Shown here piece by piece: positions 32,697-48,400 of a stretch of 51,246 nucleotides of DNA (the first letter of the stretch is position 1; every line of letters starts with the position of its first letter). The notes beneath the pieces are model-generated. The model was not told where the DNA came from and did no database searches. It was given only the letters and a program-made list of their open reading frames with translations. The stretch is taken from the NCBI GenBank assembly GCA_025451535.1, contig JANWKE010000020.1, positions 1-51,246 of the forward strand, read 5' to 3'. Source of the DNA: Verrucomicrobiia bacterium. Lineage in GTDB: Bacteria > Verrucomicrobiota > Verrucomicrobiia > Limisphaerales > UBA11358. The position numbers and the translations under genes are program-made.

Positions 32697-35032
32697 GTCT
32701 TTTTATTGGCCGATGCCGCGCCAAACAACAATCGCAAACTGTTCATCACCACGACCACCGTGCTGCCTTCGTGGCCGACCACGCCGATGGGCAGGGGAAT
32801 TTTTCCGAGCATGGCGAACGACACCAGCACCACCACCGTGCCGAGCGAAATGAACAGGTTCTGCCGGATGATGCGCCGCGCCCGCTGGCTCAGGCGGAAG
32901 GCGGCAAGGAAATTTTCCAGCCGGTCGTTCATCAGCACCACATCCGCCTGTTCGAGCGCGGCGTCGGCACCCCGCGCGCCCATGGCCACGCCGATATGTG
33001 CGGCGGCCAGGCTCGGCGCGTCGTTCACGCCGTCGCCAATCATCGCCACGCGCCGGTTGGCTTCACTCAAGGCACGGACCGCCTCGACTTTTTGTTCCGG
33101 TTTCAACTCGGCACGCACGTCGTCGAGCTTCAATTGCTCGCGCAAATGTTCCGCCGTCGCCTTGCGGTCGCCGGTCAATACCACCGTGCGCAAGCCCTCA
33201 TCCCGCAGTTCCTGAATGACCGTCGCGGATTGCGGGCGGATGTCATCGCGCAAAATGACGCGGCCCAGCAAATCATTCTCTTCAATCCAGACCTCGGAGA
33301 AACCGGCGTCGGTCACCGGCGCCAGCGCCATGGCGTCGGCATGACGGCCCTCCGCAATCCAATCGCGGCCGCCGAGCGCACAAACGCTGCCGTCCCGATT
33401 CGCGCGCAAGCCCTGTCCCGTCACCGATTCAAAATGTTCGAACTCAATCGGCTCCAGATTCTGCTGCTTGCCGTAACGCGTGATGGCGCGGGCGAGCGGG
33501 TGCGTGGAAAGCCGTTCCAGCGAGAAGGCCAGCCTCGCGATTTCCGATTCGCGTCCGGGCGGGAAACTTTCGATTTTTTCAACCCTTAATTCACCGGTGG
33601 TGAGCGTCCCGGTCTTGTCGAGCGCCACGATGTTCGTCTCCGCCAGTTTTTCCACGGCGGCGCCGCCGCGGAACAGGATGCCGTGCCGCGCGCCCCACGC
33701 GATGGCGGCCAGCACCGCCGACGGAATCGAAAGCACCAGCGCACAGGGCGACGAAACGACCAACAGCGTCATGGTGCGATAAAACGCGCTCTGCTCGTCG
33801 CCATGGGCCACGGAAAACGGCGCCAGACGAAATCCCAGCCACCAGACGAAAAACATCACGAAAGAAAGTCCGATGACGGCGTAGGTGTAAATCGAACTGA
33901 ATTTGTCGGTGAACTGTTGCGCCGGCGCCTTCCGTTGTTGCGCGTCCTTGATGAGCGTTATGATTTTCTGCAACGCGCTTTCGGCGGCGGGCCGTGCGAC
34001 AACGACTTCGACCGCGCCCCAAAGGTTGATGGTGCCCGCCAGCGCGGTATCGCCGACGGCCTTCTTTACCGGCGTCGCTTCGCCGGTCAGGTTCGATTCA
34101 TCCGCGGCCGTATTGCCCCTGGCAATTTCACCATCCACCGGAAACTGCACGCCGGGCTTGATCAGCAGGCGCATCCCCTGTTTGAGTTGTTCAACTTTGA
34201 CTTCGCGTTCCTTGCCCTGGACATCCAGCACCGTGGCGACTTTGGGCGCGTCGCGAAAGAGCGAGCGGATTTCCTTCTGGGTGCGACCGAGCGCGTAATG
34301 TTCGAGCGCACCGGAGAGTGAGAACAAAAACAGCAGCGTGGCGCCTTCCGCCCAGGCGCCAATGGAAGCGGCGCCCACCGCCACGGCGAGCATGAGGAAA
34401 TGCACGTCAATCGTGCGCTTGCGTAATCTTTCCCAGACCTCCTCCGCCGGATAGAATCCGCCGGCCAGATAGGCCGCGATGAAACTGAGGACCGACGGTG
34501 TGGGATGCCCAAACCGGCCGAGGAAAAAGCCGGCCAATCCGAAGACACCGCACAAAATCGCGGCGGCGAGCTGGGTTTTCCATTCGTCAATCTCGCCGAC
34601 GTGTTCAAGAAATTCGACGTCGCGCGGCACGACTTTTGGAAACGGCATGTCGCGCCAGCGCCAGAAGGTCGGCGCGGTCGGGCACGTGACCCGCGCAATG
34701 GTCGTCGTCGGGCCGTCGTTTTGGATTGTGATTCTTTTGCGTTCGTCCCCGGACAACGGCGTGTCGCACGAAAAACAATCGCCCTCGCCGCTCAACAAGG
34801 AGCAGGTATGGCCGGCGTCGGCGGCCTGGGCGGTCTGGAACCGGGTGGTGATGCACTCCGTCAACCGGGCCACGTCGGCGCGGCCCAGCGTGGCCACGGA
34901 AATTTTCCGCTGCGCGCGGTCAATGGTCACCGCTTCCAGCGTCGGTTCCTCGGCCAGGGTGTCCACCACCGAGCGGGCGAGGCAGGCATTGGCCGCAGAC
35001 GGCCTGGCGTGATGGGCAGACGACGGATTCAT
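32693..35032 (-). CDS. P1B-4-type heavy-metal-transporting ATPase
   Basis: 779 residues from ATG 35032 (ATG 35050 and 35074 are in frame upstream). It has all P-type ATPase parts: TGEATPVKK, the transmembrane metal motif SPC with Cys430, the phosphorylated Asp472 in DKTGT, STHPLARAI, and MIGDGVNDAPSLA. The last helix has HEGSTVVVVMNSLRL. SPC plus HEGS places it with P1B-4 (CoaT/CtpD) pumps, which export cobalt, zinc, nickel or iron. The N-terminal 150 residues are unusual: no CxxC metal domain, but a stretch with DCFSCD. It probably detoxifies divalent metal, and is coupled to the PIG-L gene. Confidence 0.9.
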   Translation of the reverse strand: MNPSSAHHARPSAANACLARSVVDTLAEEPTLEAVTIDRAQRKISVATLGRADVARLTECITTRFQTAQAADAGHTCSLLSGEGDCFSCDTPLSGDERKRITIQNDGPTTTIARVTCPTAPTFWRWRDMPFPKVVPRDVEFLEHVGEIDEWKTQLAAAILCGVFGLAGFFLGRFGHPTPSVLSFIAAYLAGGFYPAEEVWERLRKRTIDVHFLMLAVAVGAASIGAWAEGATLLFLFSLSGALEHYALGRTQKEIRSLFRDAPKVATVLDVQGKEREVKVEQLKQGMRLLIKPGVQFPVDGEIARGNTAADESNLTGEATPVKKAVGDTALAGTINLWGAVEVVVARPAAESALQKIITLIKDAQQRKAPAQQFTDKFSSIYTYAVIGLSFVMFFVWWLGFRLAPFSVAHGDEQSAFYRTMTLLVVSSPCALVLSIPSAVLAAIAWGARHGILFRGGAAVEKLAETNIVALDKTGTLTTGELRVEKIESFPPGRESEIARLAFSLERLSTHPLARAITRYGKQQNLEPIEFEHFESVTGQGLRANRDGSVCALGGRDWIAEGRHADAMALAPVTDAGFSEVWIEENDLLGRVILRDDIRPQSATVIQELRDEGLRTVVLTGDRKATAEHLREQLKLDDVRAELKPEQKVEAVRALSEANRRVAMIGDGVNDAPSLAAAHIGVAMGARGADAALEQADVVLMNDRLENFLAAFRLSQRARRIIRQNLFISLGTVVVLVSFAMLGKIPLPIGVVGHEGSTVVVVMNSLRLLFGAASANKKT

Positions 35033-35140
35033 TCGATTCACTCTTAGCATAATTCCGGGGACGCCGCGAAGCAAAAGGAACGCACAAAATTTTAATTTTA
35101 ACTGTTCAAATTCGTGCGCTTCTGGCAGTTTCTGCGGACA

Positions 35141-35169
35141 TCGACAGGTTAAAGTAACGCATCAATACA
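35141..35169 (+). promoter_or_regulatory. Possible promoter of pckG
   Basis: TCGACA at 35141-35146, a 17-base spacer, and AATACA at 35164-35169, ending five bases before ATG 35174. The -10 match is weak, but the geometry repeats the leaderless pattern. The upstream 35080-35105 stretch is AT-rich. Confidence 0.35.
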
Positions 35170-35173
35170 GATA

Positions 35174-36988
<1,815 letters not shown>

Positions 36989-37182
36989 TCGCGCCTGGTC
37001 ATTTTTCCCTGCAAATCAAAGGGCTGGCTGCGGAAAAGCAGGTTGTGTCTTTGGCAGGAAGTTTAATCTTAACTATTAAAACAGCCTGTTAAAGCATTGA
37101 AATAACTCGCTGTCGGTCAAAAGCAAAGGGTGGTAACAAAAACCGCCGGTTCTGGCATCCCAATTGCGGCTTGCCACGAACT

Positions 37183-38349
37183 GTGAAGATTGAGCAAAGA
37201 AAGTGGACCACCTCAACCGGCTGGACCTCCACCAGATCCGGAAACCCGGGAGAATCCGCCCAGTTAGTCCTGGTTTTTGGCGCTGTTTCCGCCCTCGGGC
37301 AATCAGAAGCGATTGATAGCATCAGAAAGTCCTACCCGTCGGCCATGGTCCTGGGCTGTTCGACAGCGGGCGAGATTTGTGGCACGGAAGTATTGGATGA
37401 ATCGCTGATCGCCACGGCGTTGAATTTTGAGCACACACAAATCAAAGGCGCCCGGGCCAGGCTCAACGAGTTTGAAGGCAGCTCCCAGGCAGGCGAGTTT
37501 CTGGCTCAGGCATTCCCACCTTCAGTCCCCGGGAAATCAGAAACACCGGACAAACTGGCGCATGTTCTCGTGTTTTCAGACGGACTGAAAGTCAATGGGA
37601 GCGATCTGGTCAGGGGTTTGATGAAACATCTACCCCATGGGGTCACCATCACCGGCGGACTGGCGGGTGATGGCGCAAGATTTCAAGAAACCCTGGTCTG
37701 CTGGAACGGTGTCCCGGAAAAGGAAACCATTGTCGCCCTGGGTCTGTACGGAAGCCGTTTGAAAATCGGTTTTGGCTCCCTGGGCGGTTGGGATTCCTTC
37801 GGCCCGGAGCGGCTCATCACCCGGTCAAAGGGGAATGTTTTGTATGAACTGGACGGACAATCGGCTCTTGGCTTGTACAAAAGATATCTCGGCGAGCACG
37901 CGGAAAAGCTCCCGGCTGCCGGCTTGCTGTTTCCCTTAAGCCTGCGAACCAAGACCGGTGATACGGCGGTCGTTCGTACCATTTTATCCGTAGATGAAAA
38001 GGAGCAGAACATGACCTTTGCGGGGGATGTCCCGGAAGGTGCCTACGCGCGCCTGATGAAAGCAAACTTTGACCGGTTGATTGACGGCGCCGCCGGAGCC
38101 GCCCGGACCAGCTACCGGGCGATTGGCTCCACCAGTCCCGACCTGGCGATTCTCATCAGTTGCGTTGGCCGAAAACTCGTCCTGAAACAACGCATCGAAG
38201 AGGAAGTCGAAGGCGTACGCGATGTCCTGGGTGAACGCACCGTATTGACGGGGTTCTATTCCTACGGAGAAATTTCCCCATTCACGCCCGGCGCCAAATG
38301 CGAGTTGCATAACCAGACCATGACCATCACCACGCTTTCGGAGCAATAA
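37183..38349 (+). CDS. FIST-domain sensory protein
   Basis: 388 residues from GTG 37183; TTG 37171 is an alternative four codons earlier. MKIEQRKWTTSTGW fits the normal start. FIST_N: AQLVLVFGAV, MVLGCSTAGEI, ESLIATALNFEHT, HVLVFSDGLKVNGSDLVRGL, TGGLAGDGARFQET. FIST_C: YELDGQSALGLYKRYLGEHAEKLPAAGLLFPL, then AILISCVGRKLVLKQRIEEEVEGVRDVLGERTVLTGFYSYGEISPF. FIST proteins are thought to bind small ligands, perhaps amino acids, and feed signalling proteins. One base separates its stop from the next ATG (TAATATG), so it works with the hybrid kinase downstream. Confidence 0.9.
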   Translation: MKIEQRKWTTSTGWTSTRSGNPGESAQLVLVFGAVSALGQSEAIDSIRKSYPSAMVLGCSTAGEICGTEVLDESLIATALNFEHTQIKGARARLNEFEGSSQAGEFLAQAFPPSVPGKSETPDKLAHVLVFSDGLKVNGSDLVRGLMKHLPHGVTITGGLAGDGARFQETLVCWNGVPEKETIVALGLYGSRLKIGFGSLGGWDSFGPERLITRSKGNVLYELDGQSALGLYKRYLGEHAEKLPAAGLLFPLSLRTKTGDTAVVRTILSVDEKEQNMTFAGDVPEGAYARLMKANFDRLIDGAAGAARTSYRAIGSTSPDLAILISCVGRKLVLKQRIEEEVEGVRDVLGERTVLTGFYSYGEISPFTPGAKCELHNQTMTITTLSEQ

Positions 38350-38350
38350 T

Positions 38351-41575
<3,225 letters not shown>

Positions 41576-41620
41576 TTTGACGCCGTGCGCTTTTCGGATT
41601 TGCAGCACGAACACTGTTAA

Positions 41621-42163
41621 TTAATGAACCTTGCTGTTCCGGTGTCCGTTCCTGCGTCCGAGCCGTTTGGGATGTTCATCCAGGTTTCGCGACAGATACA
41701 CATGCCGGGTTTCCTGGCCGAAGCCTGTGTCACGCAGGAACGCCAGCGCATCGGCATTGTCTTCGTCGGTGTCCACGAGCATGATGCGCGCTTCGCGATC
41801 AATGAAGAGCTGCGTCAAGTGGTTCAACAAGCGCCGGGCGATGCCGTGCCGCTTGTAACCCGGCGCCACGCCCAGCCACTCCAGCCAGCCGTATCGCCAG
41901 GCGCTGCGCGGTTTATCCATCATGCAGCCCAACGCAAACCCGATGATCTTTTCATCGTCTTCGGCCACCAGGCAGGTTTCTTCGTCCGAACGAAACAATT
42001 CCAGAATCTCGTATTCGTCCCAACTCCGATACAGTGTCGGCAAGTCTTCAGCGGTAAAAAGGTTTTGTCCCAGTCGAAAAACTGGAGGCAGATCCTTTAA
42101 CTGCATCTGCCTCAATACAATATTGCCATTTGGGGCTTTGTTTAGCCCCCGATTATGTTTCAT
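41621..42163 (-). CDS. GNAT-family N-acetyltransferase
   Basis: 180 residues. GNAT motifs: VLRQMQLKDLPPVFRLGQNLF, then ETCLVAEDDEKIIGFALGCMM, WLEWLGVAPGYKRHGIARRLLNHL (acetyl-CoA-binding RHGIARRL) and IMLVDTDEDNADALAFLRDTGF. The last motif is that of RimI-like transferases, but the lysine/arginine-rich tail (GRRNGHRNSKVH) is extra. Acceptor unknown. A TAAAAT box lies about ten bases upstream on the same strand (42178-42173), with TTGCTG 15 bases further upstream as a possible -35. Confidence 0.85.
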   Translation of the reverse strand: MKHNRGLNKAPNGNIVLRQMQLKDLPPVFRLGQNLFTAEDLPTLYRSWDEYEILELFRSDEETCLVAEDDEKIIGFALGCMMDKPRSAWRYGWLEWLGVAPGYKRHGIARRLLNHLTQLFIDREARIMLVDTDEDNADALAFLRDTGFGQETRHVYLSRNLDEHPKRLGRRNGHRNSKVH

Positions 42164-42217
42164 ACCGGCTGAATTTTAGAACGGCCGATTATCCAGCAAC
42201 AGGGAAAAAGAAAAATA

Positions 42218-42247
42218 TTGACATAAGTGACTTATAATCAACATAAT
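42218..42247 (+). promoter_or_regulatory. Consensus promoter or operator between the GNAT and alaS genes, no gene assigned
   Basis: TTGACA at 42218-42223, an 18-base spacer, CATAAT at 42242-42247. Inside the spacer is the palindrome ATAAGTGACTTAT (42223-42235), flanked by TTGA and TCAA, and a perfect TATAAT at 42233-42238. It points toward the 3' end of alaS; a 27-codon frame (42249-42332) follows, without other support. Confidence 0.45.
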
Positions 42248-42344
42248 AATGCAGCAATGCCAGTTAAAAGCCGATCATTGGCAAAATCTGTCGTGGACAC
42301 CTGCAAAACCTCAAACCGGCGCGCCAAAATGAAGTTTGTGACGT

Positions 42345-45155
42345 TCAGCTCAGCAACGTTTTCACCATAGCCAGCGCCTCGTCGAGCTTGCTGGCGTCCT
42401 TGCCGCCGCCACGCGCATTGTCCGGTTTCCCGCCGCCTTTGCCGCCCACGATCGGCGCAATCTGCTGAATGATTTTGCCGGCCTGAACCTTCCAAACGAA
42501 ATCAGGGGTGACCGCCGCCACGAGCGCCACGCTTCCAGACTGCGGGCCGCCACCGAGAACAATCACTCCCTTGAAACGCTCCCTCAACGAATCGGCGACG
42601 GCCTGGAGGAAATCGCCGTCCACGGCGCCGAGGTTGTGGATAATGACCGGTATTTCGTTCACCTGGTGAATCTCTTCCAGCAGACGGCTGGCGGCGTTGG
42701 AAGCTTCGCGTTGCTGTGCCGACTTGAGTTGCTTCTCGACCAGCTTCTGGTGTTCGAGCAGCGCCTCGATTTTCTTCTCCAACTCGTGTACCGGTGAATT
42801 CACCTTATCGGAGAGTGATTGGATAAGCGTCACTTCGTCGGTGGCCCGGCGATATGCCTCCAACCCGGCAACGGCTTCGATGCGCCGAACACCGGCGGCA
42901 ATCGCACTCTCGCCAACGATGCGGAACAGGCCAATTTCGCCCGTGGCCCGCGTATGCGTGCCGCCACACAATTCCATCGAATAACCGTCCAGTTTTTTGG
43001 GCTGGCCGCCGATTTGCACAACGCGGACAACGTCTCCGTATTTGTCGCCAAAGAATTGCATCACATCCTTGCGCGATTTTAAGTCGGCATAAGGAACTTC
43101 CGCCCACGACACACCGGCGTTTTCCAGAATGCGTTCGTTCACGAGCTTTTCGATGTCGGCCACCTGCTGTGGCGCAAGCGGTCCGCTGTTGAAATCGAAG
43201 GTCAACTTGTCCGGGCCGACGAATGAGCCTTTCTGCGACGCGTCGCGGCTCACAACCTCGTGCAATGCCCAGTGCAGCAAATGGGTGACGGTATGGTGCC
43301 GCTCAATGGCATTCCGGCGGTTCCGGTCCACGGTGAGCGTCACGCGGGAACCAACCGCCGGCAGGTCACCGCCTTCGACAAAGTGCAGCCACGTGTTGCC
43401 GGACTTCTGTGTGTTGGTAATTCGCCAAAGCCCGCCGCTGCCGGTCAGTTCCCCGGTGTCGCCGACCTGGCCGCCCATTTCGGCGTAGCAGGCGCTGGCG
43501 TCAAGAACGACCGCCGTCTTGTGCTTAAGTGACGCCACCTCCAAAACTTTGGCTTCCACCCCAAGCCGGTCGTAGCCGACAAATTTTGTGGGCGTGGTGG
43601 TTTCCATCTGCGAAAGTGAAATAACTTCCTTTTTTTGCGCGGCCCGGGCGCGGGTACGCTGTTCTGCCATCAACTTGTCAAAAACCTCCCTGTCCACCGT
43701 CATGCCGCGTTCGCGGGCCATCAATTCGGTGAGGTCGAGCGGAAAACCATAGGTATCGTAGAGTTTAAAGGCGAACTCGCCCGGAATCACCTTGCTCCCG
43801 AAATCGGTGATCTCAACAATCGGTCCGCCCTTGGGCACGGGGAATTCGACCAGGTTCGTGGAAACCCGCCGGGCCTCTTCGGCAAAAAGGTCAATGCCCC
43901 GGTCCAGCGTTTTATTGAACATTTCCTCCTCCACCCGAATGACCTCCTGGACGTGTTTTTTCCGGGCGCGGATTTCGGGAAAGGCATCACCCATCGTGTC
44001 GGCGAGCACGGTCACCAGCTTGTAAAAGAACGGTTCCCGGAAACCCAGCGAACGGCTGTAACGCACGGCCCGGCGCAGGATGCGGCGCAGGACGTAGCCG
44101 CGCCCTTCGTTGCCCGGCTGAATGCCGTCGGCAAGCGCAAAGCCGAGCGTGCGGATGTGGTCGGCGATGACGCGGAAAGCGATGTCGGTGGAGTGTTGCG
44201 GGCTGAGCGCTGAGAGATCGAGCGGCGGCAGCGTGCTGCCATATTTTTTCCCGCTTAATTTTTCCAGCGCGTCGAAAATCGGGCGGAAGATGTCGGTCTC
44301 GTAGTTGGAGATTTTCGCGCTGGCGAAATCCTTGAAACCCTTCGTGCCTTGAATGATGGAGGTAACGCGCTCGAAACCCATGCCGGTGTCCACGTGCCGG
44401 GCCGGTAGCGGCGAAAACGTACCGTCGGGGTTTGCATTGAACTGGATGAAAACGAGGTTCCAGATTTCGATGCAACGGGCGTCGCCCTTGTTTACCAGGC
44501 TGCCGTTGGTGCTGCCGCCCGGCGTGAGGTCCACATGCAATTCGGAGCACGGGCCGCACGGACCCGTGTCGCCCATCATCCAGAAATTGTCCTGCTTGCC
44601 GCCATAGACGATGTGGACAGCGGGATCAAGTCCGGCGGCGCGGAATTTTTCCGCCCAACAGTTCCAGGCCTCCTCATCGCGCTCGGAAGGGTCGCCCTGG
44701 GACTTGTCGGGATTATAAATCGTCGCGTAAAGGCGTTCGGGCGGAAATTTCCAGACTCCGGCAACCAATTCCCACGCCCAGTCGATCGCTTCCTTTTTAA
44801 AGTAACCTGCCCCGACGCCGTCCTTAGAGTCGGGGTCGCCAAAACTCCAGTTGCCGAGCATCTCGAAGAATGTGTGGTGATAGGTGTCGAGGCCGACATC
44901 TTCGAGGTCATTATGTTTACCGCCGGCGCGAATGCATTTCTGGGTGTCGGCGGCGCGCCCGGGTTGATAGGGGCATCGGAGCTGGCCGAGAAAAATGGGC
45001 ACGAACTGGTTCATGCCGGCATTCGTGAACAGGAGGTTCGGCGAATCGGGCAGCAGGCTGGAAGACGGCACAATCGTGTGCTGCTTCGACTTGAAGAAGT
45101 CGAGAAAGTCCTGCCGGATGCGGCTGCTTGGGCGAATGGTCGCGGATGTCGTCAT
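42345..45155 (-). CDS. alaS: Alanyl-tRNA synthetase
   Basis: 936 residues from ATG 45155; a start seven codons further upstream is in frame. Catalytic core: IRQDFLDFFKSKQHTIVPSSSLLP, LLFTNAGMNQF, FEMLGNWSFGD, MGDTGPCGPCSELHVD and the EGRGYVLRRILRRAVRY helix. The editing domain zinc site is in RHHTVTHLLHWALHE and CGGTHTRATGEIG. The C-terminal DHHA1 domain ends in GGGKPDNARGGGKDASKLDEALAMV. At 936 residues it is slightly longer than the 870-880 of E. coli AlaS. The gene is single and on the minus strand between two signalling loci. Confidence 0.97.
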   Translation of the reverse strand: MTTSATIRPSSRIRQDFLDFFKSKQHTIVPSSSLLPDSPNLLFTNAGMNQFVPIFLGQLRCPYQPGRAADTQKCIRAGGKHNDLEDVGLDTYHHTFFEMLGNWSFGDPDSKDGVGAGYFKKEAIDWAWELVAGVWKFPPERLYATIYNPDKSQGDPSERDEEAWNCWAEKFRAAGLDPAVHIVYGGKQDNFWMMGDTGPCGPCSELHVDLTPGGSTNGSLVNKGDARCIEIWNLVFIQFNANPDGTFSPLPARHVDTGMGFERVTSIIQGTKGFKDFASAKISNYETDIFRPIFDALEKLSGKKYGSTLPPLDLSALSPQHSTDIAFRVIADHIRTLGFALADGIQPGNEGRGYVLRRILRRAVRYSRSLGFREPFFYKLVTVLADTMGDAFPEIRARKKHVQEVIRVEEEMFNKTLDRGIDLFAEEARRVSTNLVEFPVPKGGPIVEITDFGSKVIPGEFAFKLYDTYGFPLDLTELMARERGMTVDREVFDKLMAEQRTRARAAQKKEVISLSQMETTTPTKFVGYDRLGVEAKVLEVASLKHKTAVVLDASACYAEMGGQVGDTGELTGSGGLWRITNTQKSGNTWLHFVEGGDLPAVGSRVTLTVDRNRRNAIERHHTVTHLLHWALHEVVSRDASQKGSFVGPDKLTFDFNSGPLAPQQVADIEKLVNERILENAGVSWAEVPYADLKSRKDVMQFFGDKYGDVVRVVQIGGQPKKLDGYSMELCGGTHTRATGEIGLFRIVGESAIAAGVRRIEAVAGLEAYRRATDEVTLIQSLSDKVNSPVHELEKKIEALLEHQKLVEKQLKSAQQREASNAASRLLEEIHQVNEIPVIIHNLGAVDGDFLQAVADSLRERFKGVIVLGGGPQSGSVALVAAVTPDFVWKVQAGKIIQQIAPIVGGKGGGKPDNARGGGKDASKLDEALAMVKTLLS

Positions 45156-45418
45156 TGCAAATAATCGGATGGGCACATTATTCCAATGGCCGGGGCAAAG
45201 CGAGTTGGAAGTTTACCCGTTTCTTTGCATGTGGATGCGGGTGGGCACAACCTGCCGTTGTCCCGGAAACGGCAGAAATCCTGCTGACTGAGCAGCATGG
45301 CCATAATGACACCAGCAGAGGCGTGAATTGGAATAACAACAAAAATTGATTTCAAAATCGCAAAATTGGTTTAACGCCGAATGAAGGCGTGAGGCAAGGT
45401 TTAAGTGGCACGGCCCGA

Positions 45419-48400
45419 ATGAAAAACAAACCAGCCAAAGTAGCGTTGCGCACCTGTTTGGTCTACGCAGTCGTTGGGAGCGCCTGGATACTGCTTTCAG
45501 GCCGGATGTTGCTGGCAGTCGTTGCCGATCCGGTACTTCGCAACCGTTTTGAGATCTACAAGGGCTGGGCGTTTGTCGCCGTCACAGCGCTATTGCTTTA
45601 CTTTGTGCTGCGAAGCCAATTACGACGCTGGGAACAGGAAGTCACCGAACGTCAACGGGCGGAAGCAGCGTTGTCGAAAAGCGACGAGCGGTTTCGTATT
45701 TTGGTGGAGCAGGCCGCGGACGCCTTTTTTGTGCATGATCGAAATGGCAGGATTCTGGATGTAAACCGGTGCGCCTGCGAAAGTCTGGGCTATGCGAGAG
45801 AGAAACTGCTCCAGATGAATGTGCTCGACCTTGAGCCGGATTCCGATTTGACCGACGCCCAGTCGGTTTGGGATCGGATTCAGCCCGGTGAGGCACTCAC
45901 CTTGAACCAACGGCATCGGAGAAGGAATGGAACCATTTTTCCGGCGGAGGTTCGCCTGGGCTGTTTTGAACTGGACGGCCAGCGGTTTTATTTGGGCCTC
46001 GCCCGGGAGATTACCGAGCGGAAGCAGGCGGAAGAAGCCTTGCGCAACAGTGAACGTCTCCTGCGAGTGGTGATGGACCTGGTGCCCCATTTCATTTTTG
46101 TCAAAGACCGGCAAAGCCGCCATCTGCTCGTCAATCTCGCCTGCGCCGAGGCCACCAACCTGACCGCGGAACAAATGGTCGGCCTTTCTGATCTGGACAT
46201 GGCGCCCGGCAGTGAACAGGCAAAGGCATTCATGCGAGATGACCAGGAGGTCATCACCAGCGGCCGGCCAAAGTTTACCGAGGGAAAATTGACCGATGCC
46301 AGGGGCCGAACGCGCATTCTGCAAACCACCAAAATCCCCTTCCCCTCCAGCTCGATTTCCCCGCCCATAATCAAAAACGGCGAGCCTGCCATCGTGGGTG
46401 TGGCGGTGGACATCACGACGCTCAAGCGGACTGAGGAGGCATTGAAGCAAAGCGAGGAGCGGCTGCATGAAGTCATGCGAAGCACTCGTTGCATCCTGAA
46501 TTACGGGGAGATGGAGGCACCCGAAGGATGGCGGGAGCGGGTCATGAATGAACCCCAGCTGTTCCGTTGGAATTTCCCCGTGTTGAACGAGGAAGCAGCG
46601 CAGGAGGTGTTTCCGCTCGACGTGCCCCCGGACAAGACGTACCAACAGGTCTGGAGCGAGAACCGCCATCCCGATGACTTCCGTCAGATGCATTTGGTTG
46701 CCCGCGACGCATTCCTCCAGGACGCGCCGTTTTATCGCAACGAATTCCGTTGCACCGACAAACACGGGATCGAGCACTGGATGCAGGAATTCATCACCAT
46801 CCATAAGTTGGGTGAAAACCGCTGGCAACTCTTCGGCATCAACACCGACATTACCGATCTGAAAAAAAGCGAGAGCGCCTTGCGGGAAAGCGAAGCCAAA
46901 TTCCGCTCTTATGTCGAAAACGCGCCGGTGGCGGTGCTTGTGGCCGATGAGAAAGGCTGCCTGGTGGATTGCAATCCGGCCGCCGGCCATTTGCTGGGTT
47001 GTGACGCCGCGACTTTGCTGGGCACCTCCATCAAGGATTTGCATCCCGCCGAAGACCTTGAGGAAGTACGCCAGACGTATCAGCTCCTGGCGACCAGGAA
47101 GCATGTCGAGGGCGAATACCGTTTCAAACGGCAGGATGGAAAATTGATCTGGGTTTCATTGCGCGCGGTCATGACGGGACGCGGCCATTCCATCGGTTTT
47201 TGCCAGGACATCACCGAGCGCAGACAGGTGGCGGAAGCCATTGCCAACGAACGCCAACTGCTCCGCACATTGATCGATCTGCTGCCGGAAACTTTTTATG
47301 TCAAAGACCTGGATAGCCGTTTCCTCATTGCCAACGAAGCGCTCGCCAAACACTTCGGGAAAGAGAGTCCCTCCCAAATCGTTGGCCGGACAGACGCGGA
47401 CTTTTTTTCCCCTGAAGTGGCTGCCGAGTTCCGGGCCGCGGAATTGAAGGTCCTTAAGGGTGAACCGCTCATGGAGCATGAAGGCAGAGGCGTCAGCCCC
47501 GATGGCCGGAGATGCATACACCTGACAACCAAGGTACCGTTCCGGGACAGCCAGGGACGGATTCAGGGCCTGGTGGGAATTGGGCGCGACATTACCGAGC
47601 GCAAGCAAGCCGAGGAAACATTTTTAGCGCAACAGAAGTTATTGGACAACCTGATCGCGGCCGTTCCCGACCTGGTCTATTTCAAGGACGGGCAAAGCCG
47701 CTTTATCCGAGTCAACGAGGCCTACGCCAGGCGAGCGCGATTAACCGATGTCCAGGCCGCGGCCGGGAAGACCGACTTCGATATTTTCGGGGAACAGCAC
47801 GCGCGCGAAGCCTACGCAGATGAACAGCGAATCATGGCCACGGGCGAACCGATCATCAACAAGGAAGAGCGGGAAGATTGGCCTGACGGGCGGATCACAT
47901 GGGCGACCAGCACAAAGATGCCGTTATTGGACAGCAGCGGTAAAATCGCGGGCACGATGGGCATTTCGCGCGACATCACCGAACGTAAACAAGCCGAGGA
48001 GGAATTGCGCCGGCTCAACCGGTCGCTCCAAACTCTCAGCAAATGTAACGAAGTGGTCGTGCGGGCAACCGACGAAATCACGCTGCTGACGAAGATTTGT
48101 CAAATCATAACGGAGATTGGCGGATTTCGTCTGGCTTGGGTGGGCTATGCGGAGCAGGACGAACCCAAATCCGTACGTCCCATTGCGTGGGCCGGGAACG
48201 AAGCCCATTATCTTGAAAATCTGCAAGTCTCCTGGGCGGACACGGAACGCGGCCGCGGCCCGACCGGCACTTCCATTCGCACCGGCCAATCGACCACGTT
48301 CTCGAATCTGGCCGAGAACCCCAACGTTGTGCTATGGCGGGAAGAAGCGTTGCGTCATGGTTTTGGTTCCAGCATCGGCCTGCCACTCAAGGCGGGTGAT

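Noticed and set aside
45620-47104. A 494-codon minus-strand frame opposite the multi-PAS kinase
   Set aside because: Shadow of the PAS domains; no recognisable protein features.
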